The notes beneath the pieces were generated by a model. That model did not search any database, had not been told where the DNA came from, and worked only from the letters and a program-made list of their open reading frames with translations. 64,000 nt of DNA from an uncultured Paracoccaceae bacterium (GTDB lineage Bacteria; Pseudomonadota; Alphaproteobacteria; Rhodobacterales; Rhodobacteraceae), in contig CAJWNQ010000002.1 of NCBI GenBank assembly GCA_913043905.1, forward strand, positions 62,001 to 126,000, read 5' to 3'. Numbering within the stretch: position 1 is the first letter of the stretch; every line of letters starts with the position of its first letter. This document shows, piece by piece, positions 62,245-64,000 of this stretch. The position numbers and the translations under genes were made by a program.

Positions 62245-62916
62245 ATGACTGAACAACTTATATTTGATTTACCAATTAAAACAGCTTTTGGGCGTGAAGA
62301 TTTTTTTGTCACATCAACTAATGCAATAGCTGTTAAAATTGTTGAAAATTGGTCAAACTGGCCTTTATTAAAGTTAATTCTAGCTGGACCGAGTGGTGCT
62401 GGTAAGTCACATTTAGCGCATATCTGGTCTGAGATGACTTCTGGAATTGTTATTGATGCAAAGTCGTTAATGGATATAGACCTTCGATCTATTTCAGAGG
62501 TGGCATTATGTGTGGAAGGTTTACATCAAATTGCAGGTAATGAAGAATTAGAAGCACATGCTTTTCATCTTCATAATCTTACCCAAGAAAATGGAGTACC
62601 CCTTTTAGTAACTGGAATTGGTGTTCCTGCTACTTGGGGTTTAACATTGCCAGACCTTGCTAGTCGGATTAATGGCACTGCTGTTGCTGAGTTACGTGCA
62701 CCTGATGATATGTTATTAAACGCTTTGTTGATAAAACAGTTTAATGACCGCCAAATCGCTATTGATCCTAAAGTTATAGCGTATCTTTTGCAACGTATGG
62801 AACGATCGTTTGCAGGTGTATCTCGTCTTGTTACTGAACTTGATGAAAATGCTTTAAAATTAAGAAAACCTATTTCTATAAAGTTAGCTTGTAACGTCCT
62901 AGACTCTTATATTTAA
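62245..62916 (+). CDS. hdaA: DnaA-related regulatory ATPase (HdaA-like)
   Basis: LILAGPSGAGKSHLAHIW, short DnaA-like AAA+ without DNA-binding domain, adjacent to ppk. Confidence 0.85.
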   Translation: MTEQLIFDLPIKTAFGREDFFVTSTNAIAVKIVENWSNWPLLKLILAGPSGAGKSHLAHIWSEMTSGIVIDAKSLMDIDLRSISEVALCVEGLHQIAGNEELEAHAFHLHNLTQENGVPLLVTGIGVPATWGLTLPDLASRINGTAVAELRAPDDMLLNALLIKQFNDRQIAIDPKVIAYLLQRMERSFAGVSRLVTELDENALKLRKPISIKLACNVLDSYI

Positions 62917-62971
62917 AATGTCATAATTAATTTGACTACGTAACAATCAGAAATTTGGAACTAAATTCTTT

Positions 62972-64000
62972 ATGAGTGCAGATTTTTTAAAGAAAAATAT
63001 CTTACCATCCCAAAAAATAAAGGGTGTAAATATTAAAAGTTCAGCACGGTTTTTAAATCGTGAATTATCTTGGTTAGCATTTAATTGGCGCGTTTTAGAG
63101 CTAGCTCAAGATCCTACATGGCCTTTGCTTGAACGAGTTAGAATGGTATCTATTTCATCTAGTAATCTAGATGAATTTTATACTGTTCGGGTTGCGGGTC
63201 TCCGAGAGTTAGTACGAAATGGAATAACAAAATTATATGCTGATGGATTAACTCCTGCACAGCAACTCAAATTGATTGATGTAAACGCAAAAGCCTTATC
63301 TCATGCACAACAAATAGCATGGAATAAATTAATTATAGAACTGGCTGAAAAAGAAATATCAATATTACAGCAAGATCAATTAACAAATAAAGATAAAGCT
63401 TTCTTGGATAAAGTATTTTTAGAGCGAATTTTCCCAATTGTGAGCCCTCTAGCTGTTGATCCAGCACACCCATTTCCGTTTATCCATTCTGGTGGCTTAG
63501 CGATTGCACTTCATTTGGAAATGAAAAATAGTAAAAAAGTGCTACAAGCATTACTACCTATCCCAAATAATACTGATCGCTTTATTAGATTACCTTGCAA
63601 AAATGGTACTGGTTTAAGAATTGTGCCAATAGAAATTATTCTTATTCAAGCTCTGAGTGTTTTATTTCCAAGTTATAATTTAGTTGGACATTGTATGTTT
63701 CGAGTTTTGCGTGACAGTGATCTTGAGATTGAAGACGAAGCTGAAGATCTAGTTCGTGAATTTGAAACTGCGTTGAAGCGCCGTGTTCGCGGTGATGTTG
63801 TGCGTTTGAAAATTACAAAAGATGCTCCTGAAAATTTACAAAATATGATTTTTGGGGCATTGCATGTTCATAAAGGTGAAGTAATTGAAGTTGATGGTAT
63901 TCTTGGATTAGAAGATTTAAGTGAGATCTGTGTAATGGGTCCTGAAGCTCTTTGCTGGCCCTCAAATGAGCCCCGTGTGCCAGAACGCGTAAAAGATTTT
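62972..64000 (+). CDS. ppk: polyphosphate kinase 1, N-terminal part (truncated by window end)
   Basis: Open frame from ATG 62972 to the window end: MSADFLKKNILPSQKIKGVNIKSSARFLNRELSWLAFNWRVLELA; absent from the ORF track because no stop is in the window. Confidence 0.93.
   Translation, partial: MSADFLKKNILPSQKIKGVNIKSSARFLNRELSWLAFNWRVLELAQDPTWPLLERVRMVSISSSNLDEFYTVRVAGLRELVRNGITKLYADGLTPAQQLKLIDVNAKALSHAQQIAWNKLIIELAEKEISILQQDQLTNKDKAFLDKVFLERIFPIVSPLAVDPAHPFPFIHSGGLAIALHLEMKNSKKVLQALLPIPNNTDRFIRLPCKNGTGLRIVPIEIILIQALSVLFPSYNLVGHCMFRVLRDSDLEIEDEAEDLVREFETALKRRVRGDVVRLKITKDAPENLQNMIFGALHVHKGEVIEVDGILGLEDLSEICVMGPEALCWPSNEPRVPERVKDF

Overview
This AT-rich window looks like an ordinary bacterial chromosome, almost certainly alphaproteobacterial. 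The ruvCAB-ybgC-tolQRAB-pal-cpoB-tilS-ftsH order and the recJ/hom/glyA/hdaA/ppk neighbourhood suggest a low-GC marine Rhodobacterales-like organism; that placement is inference. I found no CRISPR array, integrase, transposase, phage or recognisable defence island. The main accessory blocks are: (1) a compact minus-strand carnitine / gamma-butyrobetaine-type catabolic operon at about 2.7-9.95 kb (BKACE, SDR, carnitine dehydrogenase-thioesterase fusion, acyl-CoA dehydrogenase, NDP-forming acyl-CoA synthetase, CaiD-like hydratase) with a divergent GlxA/CdhR-type regulator; (2) a DctB/DctD two-component system beside a dctPQM TRAP transporter, where the DctD-like regulator has lost the GAFTGA, Walker B and normal Walker A signatures, and the intergenic region carries two perfect dyads; (3) a decay scar at about 17.43-17.90 kb holding C-terminal remnants of a LysR regulator and a haloacetate-dehalogenase-like hydrolase; (4) a translationally coupled trio (PLP ammonia-lyase, M24 peptidase, Asp/Glu racemase-like) resembling a reduced eut/ectoine-type module of unknown substrate; (5) a split peptide ABC transporter plus CocE/NonD hydrolase; (6) glycerate enzymes. 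The rest is core genome (glnE, rpsD, msrA, prmA, ruv, tol-pal, tilS, ftsH, fhs, folD, rimO, recJ, hom, glyA, nadK, hdaA, ppk) with tRNA-Met and tRNA-Glu. Other sequence-level signals are a perfect 6x21-bp minisatellite in tolA, a tandem 25-bp dyad-containing repeat before ftsH, and several strong intergenic hairpins. No function here was tested computationally; family calls come from reading motifs.
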